A stretch of 64,000 bases of DNA from Nonlabens xylanidelens (GCF_002934445.1 NZ_PTJE01000001.1:1-64000); one strand, 5' to 3'; positions 18,180 to 27,946 are shown, counted from the first letter of the stretch. Translations and numbers: made by a program. The notes: a model not told the origin generated them from the letters alone.

Positions 18180-19499
18180 ATGTTTCAGAAAATCTCTACA
18201 CTGCTGGTCATCATCATGACCTGTCAACTTTCCATTGCTCAATCGTATCAAAGAAGAACTAGCAGTACGATAAAAAACAGCGATAAAAACCAAGATGCAA
18301 TTGCAAAAGGCTTAGAAAAGGATGACGATTTCAATAGAATTATGTATGAAAACTTTCAATCTAAGGTAATTAAATATTTATCTGTAGAACAAGTTGAACA
18401 ACTCAGAAAAAAAGCGGTTCAAGACACTGTAGTTGTTGCACTTTCTATTCAGATAAATAAAAAAGGTAATGCTAGAAAAGCTTTCTTAATGGATGCATTT
18501 TATAAAAATTTATTTTCAACACCTATAGCCGTTGAAGGAATAACATTAGAAAAATTTAAACCGAATAAAAGGGTTAAAAGAAAATTTTCTGATTATAATT
18601 ATATCAATTATGATCTCCTCTACGTGTTGAAGGAAAGCGGAAATTTAGAACCTATTCCATTTGAAACAGTATACGATATACCACGAAGAAAGTTAATTAA
18701 AAATAATATCGATAGAATTAACTTAGTAACCACGAATTCTAAAAACGATAACAATCCAGAAGTAGCATTTTACAATCATTTACAAGAAGAGTTATCTTCA
18801 GCAATTATTGAACTAGGTAACGATCAACTAAATACCAGTGCCATAAATGATGTCATCAATCTTCAACTTAATCTATACATGCATAAAGTAGACGGATTAG
18901 ACACAACATTAACTAGAGCAAGCATTCTTAATTCAAATGATCCTTTGGATTCTATTGAAGACGCATTGCATCTAATGACATTTGAACCATTATTTAAAAC
19001 AATCCCATCTAATCTAGATTACTACAGTTCTACCATAAATATTTTTTACAAATTAAGTTTTGACGATCAAGAAAAGCCTATTCTAACAAATTTACCCATT
19101 GAATTTAAGCATGATTATTACAGTTATCAAATGACTACCAAACCAGTGGACAATCATAAAATGAGTCGTTACCCTAAACACCCTCATTGCGATGAATTTT
19201 CTGACGTCAAAGAAGCTAAAAAATGCTTGAGCAAAGAATTAAATATATTTATAAGTAAAAATTACATCATTAATAAACAAAACAATCAATCTATTAATGA
19301 AAATATGAGTTTTCAATTTTTCATTGATAAAAAAGGTGAAATAACAGTTATATCTGCTCATGGCTTCAAGAATGTAAAATTTGCTGAAGAAGCTATAAGA
19401 GTAATTAACGAAGTACCTTCTCTAACTCCTGCTCTAAACTCAGACGGTGAATTAGTGAGAGTACTTTTTACTCTACCTGTTAAATTAAGAGTAGAGTAA
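18180..19499 (+). CDS. exported protein with TonB-C-like C-terminal domain
   Basis: This 439-aa protein starts with a signal peptide (MFQKISTLLVIIMTCQLSIAQ). The C-terminal about 90 residues show the TonB C-terminal fold pattern used in many Bacteroidota proteins: MSFQFFIDKKGEITVISAHG, EEAIRVINEVPSLTPALNSDGE, then a final LFTLPVKLRV strand. A second, weaker copy (VVVALSIQINKKGNARKAFL) occurs near residue 85. There is no N-terminal anchor helix other than the signal peptide, so it is not a classical TonB energy transducer. A -7-like TACTTTTG lies at 18140-18147. Function unknown. Confidence 0.8.
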   Translation: MFQKISTLLVIIMTCQLSIAQSYQRRTSSTIKNSDKNQDAIAKGLEKDDDFNRIMYENFQSKVIKYLSVEQVEQLRKKAVQDTVVVALSIQINKKGNARKAFLMDAFYKNLFSTPIAVEGITLEKFKPNKRVKRKFSDYNYINYDLLYVLKESGNLEPIPFETVYDIPRRKLIKNNIDRINLVTTNSKNDNNPEVAFYNHLQEELSSAIIELGNDQLNTSAINDVINLQLNLYMHKVDGLDTTLTRASILNSNDPLDSIEDALHLMTFEPLFKTIPSNLDYYSSTINIFYKLSFDDQEKPILTNLPIEFKHDYYSYQMTTKPVDNHKMSRYPKHPHCDEFSDVKEAKKCLSKELNIFISKNYIINKQNNQSINENMSFQFFIDKKGEITVISAHGFKNVKFAEEAIRVINEVPSLTPALNSDGELVRVLFTLPVKLRVE

Positions 19500-19555
19500 A
19501 CTGAGCGTTATAAAGGTTAAGTTTCCCTATTTTTACCAGCGACTAACCACCGCCC

Positions 19556-20749
19556 ATGAAACCTACTACAAGATCACTTATTAGATATAGAGGAGAAGAA
19601 TGCCTCAATTGCGGTACTCCGTTAGATGCAGAAGATAAGTATTGCCATCAATGTGGACAGCTTAATTCTACTAAGCAACTGGCATTAAAAGATTTCTTTG
19701 GCGAGTTCTTTTCTAATCTGTTTTCTTATGATAGTAGAATATGGCGCACGATCAAACAATTACTGTTCAAACCTGGTTTTGTAAGTAAGGAGTTTATCAA
19801 AGGAAAACGATTGAGTTATGCAAATCCATTTCGTTTCTTCCTTAGTGTCTGTATTGTCTTTTTCTTAATGATACAAGCACAAGAGTTTTTTGAGTTATTT
19901 ACCGATAGCGTAGTAGAAAATACAAAAGCTAAAAATCAAGAAGCAGATATAGATGTGGGTAACGGTTTATTCTCAGTAAAATTAGATGACACTAATAATA
20001 ACGAACCCTTAACCGAAGAACAACTTAAAGAGATAGAGAACCAACCTTATGTAGGTAAAATGGTTGCTCAACAAATAAGAGAACAACAAAACATACAAGC
20101 ACAAACCGACAGTATAGTTTCTGAAGCTACAAAAGATCACAAAGAAACCGAGCTTACACCTGTTACCCAAGCACAACTAGACAGTCTAAGTTCTACTGAG
20201 AGATTTTTTAAACAAGTTAATTATTATGAGTCTTACACAGAGAAACATAAAATAGCAGACCCAGAAACGGCCTTAAGAAAAATGGGGCATGATAACACAA
20301 AATGGAATCAGTCGTTATATGAGAAAATGGTATTAATGGAAAGTATAAGTCGAGACCCTACTATTCTAGTTGATATTATATTACCTAAACTACCTATATT
20401 CTTATTTCTATTTACTCCAGTTTTAACTCTGTTTCTTTGGCTATTATACGCACGTAGAGATTTCACTTACATGGAACATCTGGTATTTGCATTTAACGTG
20501 TTTACCTTTGTATTTCTAAGTATGATATTGCTATTCTTAGTAAAATGGATCACCTTTGGGTATATTAATCTTGCTCAATTCTTTTTCTGGTTTATTGGAC
20601 CTTTCTATTTTTACAAATCCATGCGCAATTTTTATGGGCAGCGACGCATAAAAACTATACTAAAATTTCTTTTAGTAAGTTTTATATTTGTAATCGGACT
20701 TATTACAGGAGTAAGTTTACTACTTTTGGTAGGAATAGCGCTTTATTAA
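19556..20749 (+). CDS. DUF3667 membrane protein with N-terminal zinc ribbon
   Basis: This 397-aa protein has an N-terminal zinc ribbon (CLNCGTPLDAEDKYCHQCGQ, two CxxC pairs at about 17-36), then SYDSRIWRTIKQLLFKPGFV and KGKRLSYANPFRFF, the signature of DUF3667. A first membrane segment follows (about 95-115), then a long hydrophilic coiled region rich in Gln/Glu, and three or four C-terminal membrane segments (about 275-395). It is followed by apaG after 3 nt. The family is common in Bacteroidota and has no established function. Confidence 0.88.
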   Translation: MKPTTRSLIRYRGEECLNCGTPLDAEDKYCHQCGQLNSTKQLALKDFFGEFFSNLFSYDSRIWRTIKQLLFKPGFVSKEFIKGKRLSYANPFRFFLSVCIVFFLMIQAQEFFELFTDSVVENTKAKNQEADIDVGNGLFSVKLDDTNNNEPLTEEQLKEIENQPYVGKMVAQQIREQQNIQAQTDSIVSEATKDHKETELTPVTQAQLDSLSSTERFFKQVNYYESYTEKHKIADPETALRKMGHDNTKWNQSLYEKMVLMESISRDPTILVDIILPKLPIFLFLFTPVLTLFLWLLYARRDFTYMEHLVFAFNVFTFVFLSMILLFLVKWITFGYINLAQFFFWFIGPFYFYKSMRNFYGQRRIKTILKFLLVSFIFVIGLITGVSLLLLVGIALY

Positions 20750-20752
20750 ATT

Positions 20753-21139
20753 ATGATACAACAGGTTACCAGAGGAATTAAGATCTCGGTTCATACGAGT
20801 TTTGAGGGTACATTTTATAAAAACTATAAGATGCACTTTGCCTTTGCCTATATCATAACCATAGAAAACCAGAGCAAGGACTCTGTACAACTGCACACAC
20901 GTCACTGGAGAATTAAAGATAGTCTAAGCCGCACAGAACATGTAGATGGCGAGGGCGTTATAGGTAAAAAACCTGTACTCAAACCAGGAGAATCTCACAC
21001 CTATCAAAGTGGCTGCCTTCTTGCATCGCCATTTGGTAATATGAGTGGCTTTTATAATATGGTAAACTTTTCTAACAGTAAACAATTCAGCGTTATCATA
21101 CCAGCATTTAAACTAAGTGCTCCATTTGCTTTAAATTAG
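20753..21139 (+). CDS. apaG: ApaG-domain protein
   Basis: This 128-aa protein is an ApaG immunoglobulin-like beta domain. Diagnostic are GIKISVHTSFEG, FAYIITIENQSKDSVQLHTRHW and GVIGKKPVLKPGESHTYQSG, ending MSGFYNM. Homologues are annotated as Co2+/Mg2+ efflux-related, though biochemical evidence for transport is thin; the domain is also found in F-box proteins. It starts 3 nt after the DUF3667 gene and so is cotranscribed with it. Confidence 0.95.
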   Translation: MIQQVTRGIKISVHTSFEGTFYKNYKMHFAFAYIITIENQSKDSVQLHTRHWRIKDSLSRTEHVDGEGVIGKKPVLKPGESHTYQSGCLLASPFGNMSGFYNMVNFSNSKQFSVIIPAFKLSAPFALN

Positions 21140-21153
21140 ATAGTTGTAGATCT

Positions 21154-21169
21154 CGCTTTCGCGAAAGCG
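21154..21169. repeat. dispersed palindrome, copy 6 (apaG-pruA intergenic)
   Basis: Exact CGCTTTCGCGAAAGCG preceded by TCT and followed by GGAAC, 15 nt after the apaG stop. Confidence 0.95.
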
Positions 21170-21281
21170 GAACCCACAACCGCCACCTCAACGACATTAA
21201 GACTACTTTACCACCTTACCACTTCCTGATGCGATAGATTCTTTGTAATTTCACGCTCAAATTAATAAACAAAATTATATC

Positions 21282-22910
21282 ATGGGAAAAGGATTTTTCA
21301 AAGTCCCAGTTGCTGTAAATGAGCCTATTAAGACTTATGCTCCAGGAACTGTAGAAAGAGATCAAGTGCTAGCAGCTTACAAAGAATTGTGGAATGCTAA
21401 CACAGAAGTACCGCTATATATTAATGGTAAAGAGGTTAAAACCGGTGATACCGCAGCTATAAGACCGCCACATGATCACCAAAATGTAGTAGGTAACTAC
21501 CACAGAGGTAGTAAGAAAGAAGTTCAACAAGCTATAGAAACTGCTATAGAAGCTCGTAAATCATGGTCACAATTACCATGGGAACAAAGAGCTGGTATTT
21601 TCTTAAAAGCGGCAGAGCTTATTGCTGGTCCATATAGAGCACGTATCAATGCGGCTACTATGATCAACCAGTCTAAAACTATTTTCCAAGCAGAAATAGA
21701 TGCCGCTTGTGAACTTATAGACTTCTTAAGATTTAACGTACAGTATATGACAGAGATCTATGCTGAACAACCAGAATCTACTTCTGGAGCATGGAATAGA
21801 CTAGAATACAGACCTCTAGAAGGTTTTGTATACTGTATCTCTCCATTTAACTTTACTGCTATTGCTGGTAACCTACCTGCTAGTGCTGCCTTAATGGGTA
21901 ACGTTTGTGTATGGAAACCTAGTGACCACCAGATGTTAAGTGCTCAAGTAATTGTAGAAGTATTTAGAGAAGCTGGTGTACCTGATGGTGTTATCAACAT
22001 GGTTAATGCAGATCCTGTTATGATGACTGACGAGGTAATGACACACCCAGATTTTGCTGGTGTTCACTTTACTGGTTCTACAGCCGTATTTAAAAGTCTA
22101 TGGACTAAAGTAGGTGAGAACATTAATACTTATAAAACCTATCCTAAAATAGTAGGAGAAACTGGTGGTAAAGACTTTATAGTAGCTCACAGTAGCGCTG
22201 TACCTGCACAGGTTGCAACTGCTATAGTTAGAGGTGCCTTTGAATTCCAAGGTCAGAAATGTAGTGCTGCTTCTCGTGCTTACATACCTAAAAGTATGTG
22301 GGCAGAGGTAGAACAGTTAATTAGAACAGATGTAGAGAGCTTTAAAATGGGATCTCCAGAAGACATGAGTAATTTTATTACTGCTGTAATTCACGAAGGT
22401 TCTTTTGACAAGCTTGCTAAATATATAGATGGCGCAAAAAGCGACTCAAATGCAGAGGTGGTTATAGGTGGTAACTATGACAAATCTAAAGGATGGTTTG
22501 TAGACCCAACTGTTATCGTTACTACAGACCCTAAGTATGTAACTATGGAGACTGAATTATTCGGTCCTGTAATTACTATTTATGTGTATGAAGATGATCA
22601 ATATGCTGAAATGTTGAAGCTAGTTGATGAGACTAGTGAATATGCATTAACTGGTGCTATTTTAGGTCAAGATCGTTATGCAGTATCTCAAGCTACTACA
22701 GCTTTAGAGAACTGTGCTGGTAACTTTTACATCAATGATAAATGTACTGGAGCAGTAGTGGGACAACAACCTTTTGGTGGTGCTCGTGCTTCTGGAACTA
22801 ATGATAAGGCAGGTTCTAAATTGAACTTACTTAGATGGGTTTCTCCACGTATGATTAAAGAAACATTTGTAACTCCAGTAGATTACAGATATCCTTTCTT
22901 AGGAGAGTAA
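21282..22910 (+). CDS. pruA: L-glutamate gamma-semialdehyde dehydrogenase (P5C dehydrogenase)
   Basis: This 542-aa aldehyde dehydrogenase of the long P5CDH class oxidises glutamate semialdehyde to glutamate with NAD+, the second step of proline catabolism. Seen are the PPHDHQNVVGNYHRG N-terminal region, the NAD-binding FNFTAIAGNLPASAALMGN and VHFTGSTAVFKSLW, the general base Glu in VGETGGKDF and the catalytic Cys in FEFQGQKCSAASRAY. It is monocistronic between the palindrome and a strong terminator; putA-type proline dehydrogenase is not in the window. Confidence 0.97.
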   Translation: MGKGFFKVPVAVNEPIKTYAPGTVERDQVLAAYKELWNANTEVPLYINGKEVKTGDTAAIRPPHDHQNVVGNYHRGSKKEVQQAIETAIEARKSWSQLPWEQRAGIFLKAAELIAGPYRARINAATMINQSKTIFQAEIDAACELIDFLRFNVQYMTEIYAEQPESTSGAWNRLEYRPLEGFVYCISPFNFTAIAGNLPASAALMGNVCVWKPSDHQMLSAQVIVEVFREAGVPDGVINMVNADPVMMTDEVMTHPDFAGVHFTGSTAVFKSLWTKVGENINTYKTYPKIVGETGGKDFIVAHSSAVPAQVATAIVRGAFEFQGQKCSAASRAYIPKSMWAEVEQLIRTDVESFKMGSPEDMSNFITAVIHEGSFDKLAKYIDGAKSDSNAEVVIGGNYDKSKGWFVDPTVIVTTDPKYVTMETELFGPVITIYVYEDDQYAEMLKLVDETSEYALTGAILGQDRYAVSQATTALENCAGNFYINDKCTGAVVGQQPFGGARASGTNDKAGSKLNLLRWVSPRMIKETFVTPVDYRYPFLGE

Positions 22911-22934
22911 TTTATCTCTCTATAAAATAATAAA

Positions 22935-22969
22935 AGCCGTTATCATTAATTTGATAACGGCTTTTTTTT
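22935..22969. terminator. bidirectional terminator between pruA and rsmG
   Basis: AGCCGTTATCA (22935-22945) and TGATAACGGCT (22952-22962) form a perfect 11-bp stem with a 6-nt loop and a long T-run; an A-run on the other side suits the convergent rsmG. Confidence 0.93.
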
Positions 22970-22993
22970 GATTCTTAATTACAAGAGTATTAC

Positions 22994-23638
22994 TTACTTT
23001 AACGGTAAATGAACCACTTTTTTAGTTTCAAAGAATGGATCTTCAAAAACATCTTCTAGTTCATAGATTTGTGCCTTGGGGAAATCTTTTAATTCTTCTG
23101 TAAGATCACCACCTTTAAGATACAAAATTCCATTTTTTAAGTTGTGACAACTCTCTTTTCTGATTTTATTTCTTACCCAACTTACAAAATCTGGCATATT
23201 AGTCACTGCTCTAGAGACTACAAAATCAAAACGTCCCTTAACTTTTTCTGCTCTTCCATGCTCTGTAGTTACGTTAGTAAGTCCCAACGCTTCAACTACA
23301 GCATCTACTACTTTGATCTTCTTACCTATCGCATCGATAAGATGAAAACTAGTTTTAGGAAACATAATAGCGAGTGGTATTCCAGGAAATCCACCACCAG
23401 TCCCTACGTCCAGTACTCTCGTACCACCTGTTTTATTGGGTAAGCTTTCGCGAAAGCGGACTACAGACACAATTCCTAGAGAGTGTAAAACATGTCGAGT
23501 ATACAGTTGATCGATGTCTTTTCTTGAGATAACATTGATCTGAGCGTTCCATTCTGCATACAAATCACCTAGTCTAGAAAACTGCTCTAATTGATGATCT
23601 GTAATATGCGGAAAATGTTCTTTTATAATTTGATGCAC
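22994..23638 (-). CDS. rsmG: 16S rRNA (guanine527-N7)-methyltransferase
   Basis: This 214-aa protein is the GidB/RsmG methyltransferase, which modifies G527 of 16S rRNA using SAM. The SAM site is VLDVGTGGGFPGIPLA (about 76-90), with the preceding NAQINVISRKDIDQLYTRHV helix and FDFVVSRAVTNM typical of the family. Residues 61-65 (RFRES) just before the core Rossmann fold are a translated dispersed palindrome, in a loop where RsmG proteins vary in length. It has its own promoter back-to-back with that of the aminotransferase. Confidence 0.96.
   Translation of the reverse strand: MHQIIKEHFPHITDHQLEQFSRLGDLYAEWNAQINVISRKDIDQLYTRHVLHSLGIVSVVRFRESLPNKTGGTRVLDVGTGGGFPGIPLAIMFPKTSFHLIDAIGKKIKVVDAVVEALGLTNVTTEHGRAEKVKGRFDFVVSRAVTNMPDFVSWVRNKIRKESCHNLKNGILYLKGGDLTEELKDFPKAQIYELEDVFEDPFFETKKVVHLPLK
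23443..23458. repeat. dispersed palindrome, copy 7 (inside rsmG)
   Basis: AGCTTTCGCGAAAGCG, one mismatch at the end; read on the minus strand as RFRES, RsmG residues 61-65. Confidence 0.92.
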
Positions 23639-23654
23639 TATTTATAAGTTTGTG

Positions 23655-23682
23655 CAAAAATAAAATAATAATTCTCGTTCAA
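23655..23682 (-). promoter_or_regulatory. rsmG promoter
   Basis: On the minus strand TTG (23680-23682), 17 nt, TATTTTTG (23655-23662), ending 16 nt before the rsmG start. Confidence 0.75.
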
Positions 23683-23687
23683 TGCGA

Positions 23688-23716
23688 TTGTTAATTCAAG
23701 TGTTATGATATTTTTG
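23688..23716 (+). promoter_or_regulatory. aminotransferase promoter
   Basis: TTG (23688-23690), 18 nt, TATTTTTG (23709-23716), 18 nt before the ATG at 23735. It is back-to-back with the rsmG promoter, the two -33 elements being only 5 nt apart. Confidence 0.75.
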
Positions 23717-23734
23717 TAATTCAATTATATCGTT

Positions 23735-24922
23735 ATGAAATCTCAATTATCTGATCGCATCAATAATTTACCTGTTAGTGCAACGCTGGCTATGGCCGCA
23801 AAAGCTCGTGAATTAAAAGAACAAGGAAAAGACATTATAGGTTTAAGTCTAGGTGAGCCTGATTTTAACACACCAGACTTTGTTAAAGAAGCAGCTATAA
23901 ATGCTATTAACGAGAACTATAATAGCTACACTCCTGTAGATGGTTATCCAGAATTAAAGGATGCTATTATCAATAAATTTAAAAGAGATAACAACCTTAC
24001 TTATGACCGCAGTCAGATAGTAGTATCTACTGGAGCAAAGCAATCTATTGCAAATGTAGCCATGGTTTTACTTAACAAAGGTGATGAATGTATTCTTCCT
24101 GCACCTTACTGGGTAAGTTATGCCGCTATAGTAGAACTAGCAGAAGGTGTTCCTGTAGAAGTAAGAGCTGGTGTAGAACAAAATTTTAAAATAACTGCAG
24201 AGCAACTGAGAGCTGCCATCACGCCTAAGACTAAGATGATGTTGTTCTCTTCTCCTAACAACCCTAGTGGTAGTTTATTTAGTGAAGAAGAGTTACAAGC
24301 ATTTGCAGACGTACTTGCAGACTATCCAGATATCGTGGTAGTAAGTGATGAAATCTATGAGCACATTAATTATACTGGTAAACATGCTAGTATCGCTGCT
24401 ATACCTAGTATGTATGATCGCACGGTTACTATTAATGGAGTTAGTAAAGCATTTGCCATGACTGGCTGGAGAGTAGGTTACATAGGCGCACCTACATGGA
24501 TAGCAAGAGCGTGTAACAAGATGCAAGGACAGATTACTAGTGGTACTAACTGTATTGCACAACGTGCGGTTATTACAGCACTAGAAGCACCGATTTCTAA
24601 GATTCAATACATGATCGATGCTTTTGCAAAGCGTCGTGACTTGATACTAGGACTAGCGTCAGAAATAAAAGGATTTACAACAGACAGTCCAGAAGGAGCT
24701 TTCTATATATTCCCAGATGTTTCTGAGTGGTTTGGTAAAACGGTAAAAGGCCATAAAATAGAAACCTCAACAGATTTCTCTCTTATGATTCTAGAAGAAG
24801 CAAATGTGGCAACGGTTTCTGGAGATGCCTTTGGTGCACCTAATTGCATACGTATTTCTTATGCAGCAAGTGAAGAACAAATCGTTGAAGCGATGAGAAG
24901 AATTAAAGAGGTGCTAGATTAA
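23735..24922 (+). CDS. aspC: PLP-dependent class I aminotransferase, probable aspartate aminotransferase
   Basis: This 395-aa fold-type I aminotransferase belongs to the Ib aspartate aminotransferase group. Diagnostic are LSLGEPDFNTPDFVKEAA at the N-terminus, the PLP phosphate loop STGAKQSIANV, SSPNNPSGSLFS with the cofactor Asn, the VVVSDEIYEH Asp, the Schiff-base Lys238 in INGVSKAFAMTGWRVGY and the carboxylate-binding Arg in NCIRISYAAS. It should interconvert aspartate/oxaloacetate with glutamate/2-oxoglutarate; aromatic substrates are possible in this branch. Confidence 0.93.
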   Translation: MKSQLSDRINNLPVSATLAMAAKARELKEQGKDIIGLSLGEPDFNTPDFVKEAAINAINENYNSYTPVDGYPELKDAIINKFKRDNNLTYDRSQIVVSTGAKQSIANVAMVLLNKGDECILPAPYWVSYAAIVELAEGVPVEVRAGVEQNFKITAEQLRAAITPKTKMMLFSSPNNPSGSLFSEEELQAFADVLADYPDIVVVSDEIYEHINYTGKHASIAAIPSMYDRTVTINGVSKAFAMTGWRVGYIGAPTWIARACNKMQGQITSGTNCIAQRAVITALEAPISKIQYMIDAFAKRRDLILGLASEIKGFTTDSPEGAFYIFPDVSEWFGKTVKGHKIETSTDFSLMILEEANVATVSGDAFGAPNCIRISYAASEEQIVEAMRRIKEVLD

Positions 24923-24942
24923 TCAATCTAGATTTCATTCAT

Positions 24943-24984
24943 AAAAAAAAGGTTGATTAGAATTATCTAATCAACCTTTTTTTT
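24943..24984. terminator. bidirectional terminator between aspC and trkH
   Basis: An 18-bp perfect inverted repeat (24943-24960 and 24967-24984, core GGTTGATTAG/CTAATCAACC) with A8/T8 ends and a 6-nt loop. Confidence 0.95.
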
Positions 24985-25000
24985 ATCATTATTTTAGTTT

Positions 25001-26506
25001 CTACCTATTCCTCCAGAAGAAAGGAGTTAACAATATCAAGACAGTAAAGAGCTCTAATCTACCGATAAGCATCAAGAAACTACACCACCATTTACCTAGT
25101 TGTGGCAATCCGGCAAAATTATCTACTGGAGAGAGGTCTCCAAATGCTGGACCTACATTACCTAGCGTACTTAACGCACCACCTATAGCGGTATCAAAAT
25201 CTAGTCCGAGAGCAGCAAGCACAATCGCACCGACTATAAAGGAAAGCATATAAAGAATAAAGAATCCTAGCACATTAAAAACAATACCACTCTGTAATGC
25301 TCTACCATTATATCGCACAGGTAATATTGCATTAGGATGTAATGTTCTTTTAAATTCCATAATACCATTACGTATTAATATAATGTGTCGCACTACTTTA
25401 ACACCACCAGACGTAGATCCTGCACTACCACCTAAAAAGAACAAACCAAAAAACATAATGGTAAGAAATGGAGTCCACAAAGTATAGTCTGCCGTAACAA
25501 AACCTGTCGTGGTCATTACTGCAAGTACCTGAAATGTACTGTGTCTAAAAGCACTCTCCATCTCACCCAATACCATAGGATGATCTATGGAAGATATGGA
25601 AGGGTCTGCATATAAATAGATTAATGTGCCTCCCAAAACAGAAAAACCAACCACAAAACTGGTATACCATTTAAACTCAGTATCTCGCCACACCTTGCTG
25701 AATTTACCCTTAAAAGCAAAGTAACTTAGTACGAAGTTAGCTCCAGCTATAAACATAAAGATTATGATAATCCACTGTATAGCTGGATTATCATTCCAGT
25801 AAGCTGTACTCGCATTTTTTGTAGAGAAACCTCCTGTAGACAGCGTACTCAATGCATGGTTAATAGCATCAAACCAGCCCATACCTGCTATTTTAAGAAG
25901 TACGGTTTCTATAGCTGTAAAACCTACATAAATAAGCCATAGTCTTTTTGCAGTATCTGTTATACGTGGATGCAATTTATCTGCGCTAGGTCCAGGAGCT
26001 TCGGCAGCAAATAGCTGCATACCGCCTATTCCTAATAATGGCAATATGGCAACTGCTAGAACTATAATTCCCATACCTCCTATCCAGTGAGTCATACTAC
26101 GCCAGAATAATATTCCTTTAGGTAAAATCTCTATATCATTAACCACACTGGCACCAGTAGTTGTAAAACCACTCATAGTTTCAAAAAATGCGTCAGTATA
26201 ATTAGGTATTGAACCTGTAAACATATAAGGCATCGTCCCGGCAAAAGCCATGATCAACCAACCAAGTGTCACAATTAAATACCCTTCTTTTTTACGCAAT
26301 TCCTTTACATGATTGCGAGTTAAGTACATCAAGATAGCTCCTATAGAAACTGCAACACCAGATGCTGCTAGAATATCAAATCCTTCACTCTCTCTATAAA
26401 TAGCACTTACCAAGGCAGACACAGACATGAAACCACCGTTAAAAACCAGTAGTAGTCCCATGATAAAGACTATAATTTTATAATTAAGTTTAGTAATTCT
26501 AGTCAT
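25001..26506 (-). CDS. trkH: TrkH-type potassium uptake channel subunit
   Basis: This 501-aa membrane protein has the four pore-loop repeats of the TrkH/KtrB family, with selectivity segments around SGFTTTGASV, LSTGGFSTKN, TTTGFVTAD and LGNVGPAFG, plus GGSAGSTSGGVKVVRHI. It conducts K+ under control of the cytoplasmic TrkA ring. Its start shares one base with the trkA stop (TAATG), so the pair is translationally coupled with trkA first. Confidence 0.96.
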   Translation of the reverse strand: MTRITKLNYKIIVFIMGLLLVFNGGFMSVSALVSAIYRESEGFDILAASGVAVSIGAILMYLTRNHVKELRKKEGYLIVTLGWLIMAFAGTMPYMFTGSIPNYTDAFFETMSGFTTTGASVVNDIEILPKGILFWRSMTHWIGGMGIIVLAVAILPLLGIGGMQLFAAEAPGPSADKLHPRITDTAKRLWLIYVGFTAIETVLLKIAGMGWFDAINHALSTLSTGGFSTKNASTAYWNDNPAIQWIIIIFMFIAGANFVLSYFAFKGKFSKVWRDTEFKWYTSFVVGFSVLGGTLIYLYADPSISSIDHPMVLGEMESAFRHSTFQVLAVMTTTGFVTADYTLWTPFLTIMFFGLFFLGGSAGSTSGGVKVVRHIILIRNGIMEFKRTLHPNAILPVRYNGRALQSGIVFNVLGFFILYMLSFIVGAIVLAALGLDFDTAIGGALSTLGNVGPAFGDLSPVDNFAGLPQLGKWWCSFLMLIGRLELFTVLILLTPFFWRNR

Positions 26507-27855
26507 TATAAAAACAGTTTTTCTACCTTAGTAATAGAACGTGGCAAACAACAAACTACCACTCTATCACCAGCCTCTATCTTAAAGCTACCTAAAACTA
26601 TATTACCTATTCCCTGTCTTATTACACCACCTATAATAGCACTTCTAGGTACACCGGCATTGGCAATAGTTTTACCACAAACAGCACTTTCTGGCTGTAC
26701 GATAAATTCTAGTAGCTCTGCATTCATGTTGTTGAGCTTAGTCATTGCAACTACCTCACCTTTACGTACGTATCTAAAAATATTATTGGCTGCAAGTAAT
26801 TTTTTATTAATCAGTGTATCTATTCCTATACTGTGAGATAATTGAAAATAATCCATGTTCTCTACTAGAGATATAGTTTTCTTCACACTTTTACTCTTTG
26901 CCATAAGACAAGAGATAATATTAGTCTCACTATTACCTGTCACGGCTATAAATGCATCCATTTCATGAATGTTTTCTTCTTGGAGCAACTCTACGTTACG
27001 TCCGTCGCCATTTAAAACAAGAACTTCAGGTAGAGCGTCTGCTAGGTCAAATGCCTTTTTTGCATCGTTCTCTATCAACTTTACGTTAATCCCTGCTTTA
27101 GAAAGTTGTTGTGCCGTTTGCTTACCTATATTACTACCGCCTAAAATCATCACATTGCGCATGGCATGTTTAGTCTTACCAGTTAACTTATATAGTTCTT
27201 CTACACCACCTGCTGTGGTAATAAAATACACTTGATCTCCTTCTTTAAACTGTGTATCACCTCGAGGTATTAACGTGTATTGGGTACCAAATCTTTGTAT
27301 AGCAATAGGCATAAAATGAATCTCTGGAAAAATCTCACCAGCTTGTTGCACTGTTTTACCTACAAATTGTGCCGTACGTTGCAGGTTAACACCTACCATA
27401 GTTAGAGCGCCGTCCTCAAATTCATAACTATCATTAAACGCACTTTGATTGAGCAGTAATTCTATCTCTTTACTCGCCAGTGCCTCTGGAGATATCAACT
27501 CATCAATACCAAAACCAGAAAAACCTATAGCATCTTGATGCTCTAGAAACTCTGTATTTGTAATACGAGCAACGGTGCGTTTTGCACCTAATTGTTTGGC
27601 CAGTACACAAATAGTAATATTAGTCGTCTCGCTACTAGTAACAGCTATTACCAGATCTGCCTCGTCTACTCTAGAATCTTGAAGAATTTTTATAGAGGTA
27701 GAATCGCCTCGTACCACCCTAATATCTAGGTGAGTATCAGCATAATGTAAATTATCCTGTTCTGGATCTATTAATGTAATATTCTGTGACTCGTAGGATA
27801 ACAGCTTGGCTAGGTGAAAACCTACCTCACCAGCACCTGCAATAATGATTTTCAT
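26506..27855 (-). CDS. trkA: Trk potassium uptake regulatory protein TrkA
   Basis: This 449-aa protein has two tandem RCK (TrkA-N plus TrkA-C) units. The first starts MKIIIAGAGEVGFHLAKLL; the second nucleotide site is MILGGSNIGKQTAQQLSKAG (about 230). It binds NAD(H)/ATP and gates TrkH from the cytoplasmic face. I choose the ATG at 27855 because the longer frame would begin at a TTG (27879) that lies inside the -7 element TATCTTTG (27877-27884), and because the Rossmann motif normally begins at the N-terminus. Confidence 0.96.
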   Translation of the reverse strand: MKIIIAGAGEVGFHLAKLLSYESQNITLIDPEQDNLHYADTHLDIRVVRGDSTSIKILQDSRVDEADLVIAVTSSETTNITICVLAKQLGAKRTVARITNTEFLEHQDAIGFSGFGIDELISPEALASKEIELLLNQSAFNDSYEFEDGALTMVGVNLQRTAQFVGKTVQQAGEIFPEIHFMPIAIQRFGTQYTLIPRGDTQFKEGDQVYFITTAGGVEELYKLTGKTKHAMRNVMILGGSNIGKQTAQQLSKAGINVKLIENDAKKAFDLADALPEVLVLNGDGRNVELLQEENIHEMDAFIAVTGNSETNIISCLMAKSKSVKKTISLVENMDYFQLSHSIGIDTLINKKLLAANNIFRYVRKGEVVAMTKLNNMNAELLEFIVQPESAVCGKTIANAGVPRSAIIGGVIRQGIGNIVLGSFKIEAGDRVVVCCLPRSITKVEKLFL

Positions 27856-27876
27856 ACAATCGTTTCTGTAGTGTCC

Positions 27877-27884
27877 CAAAGATA
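27877..27884 (-). promoter_or_regulatory. -7 element of the trkAH operon
   Basis: TATCTTTG on the minus strand matches TAnnTTTG; a -33 TTG is not evident. It lies 21 nt before the trkA ATG. Confidence 0.5.
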
Positions 27885-27946
27885 CTGTTATGTGATCTAT
27901 AATTTAAAAAAAGCTTGATTTTTAACGGTTTTATGGATGTTTATCT

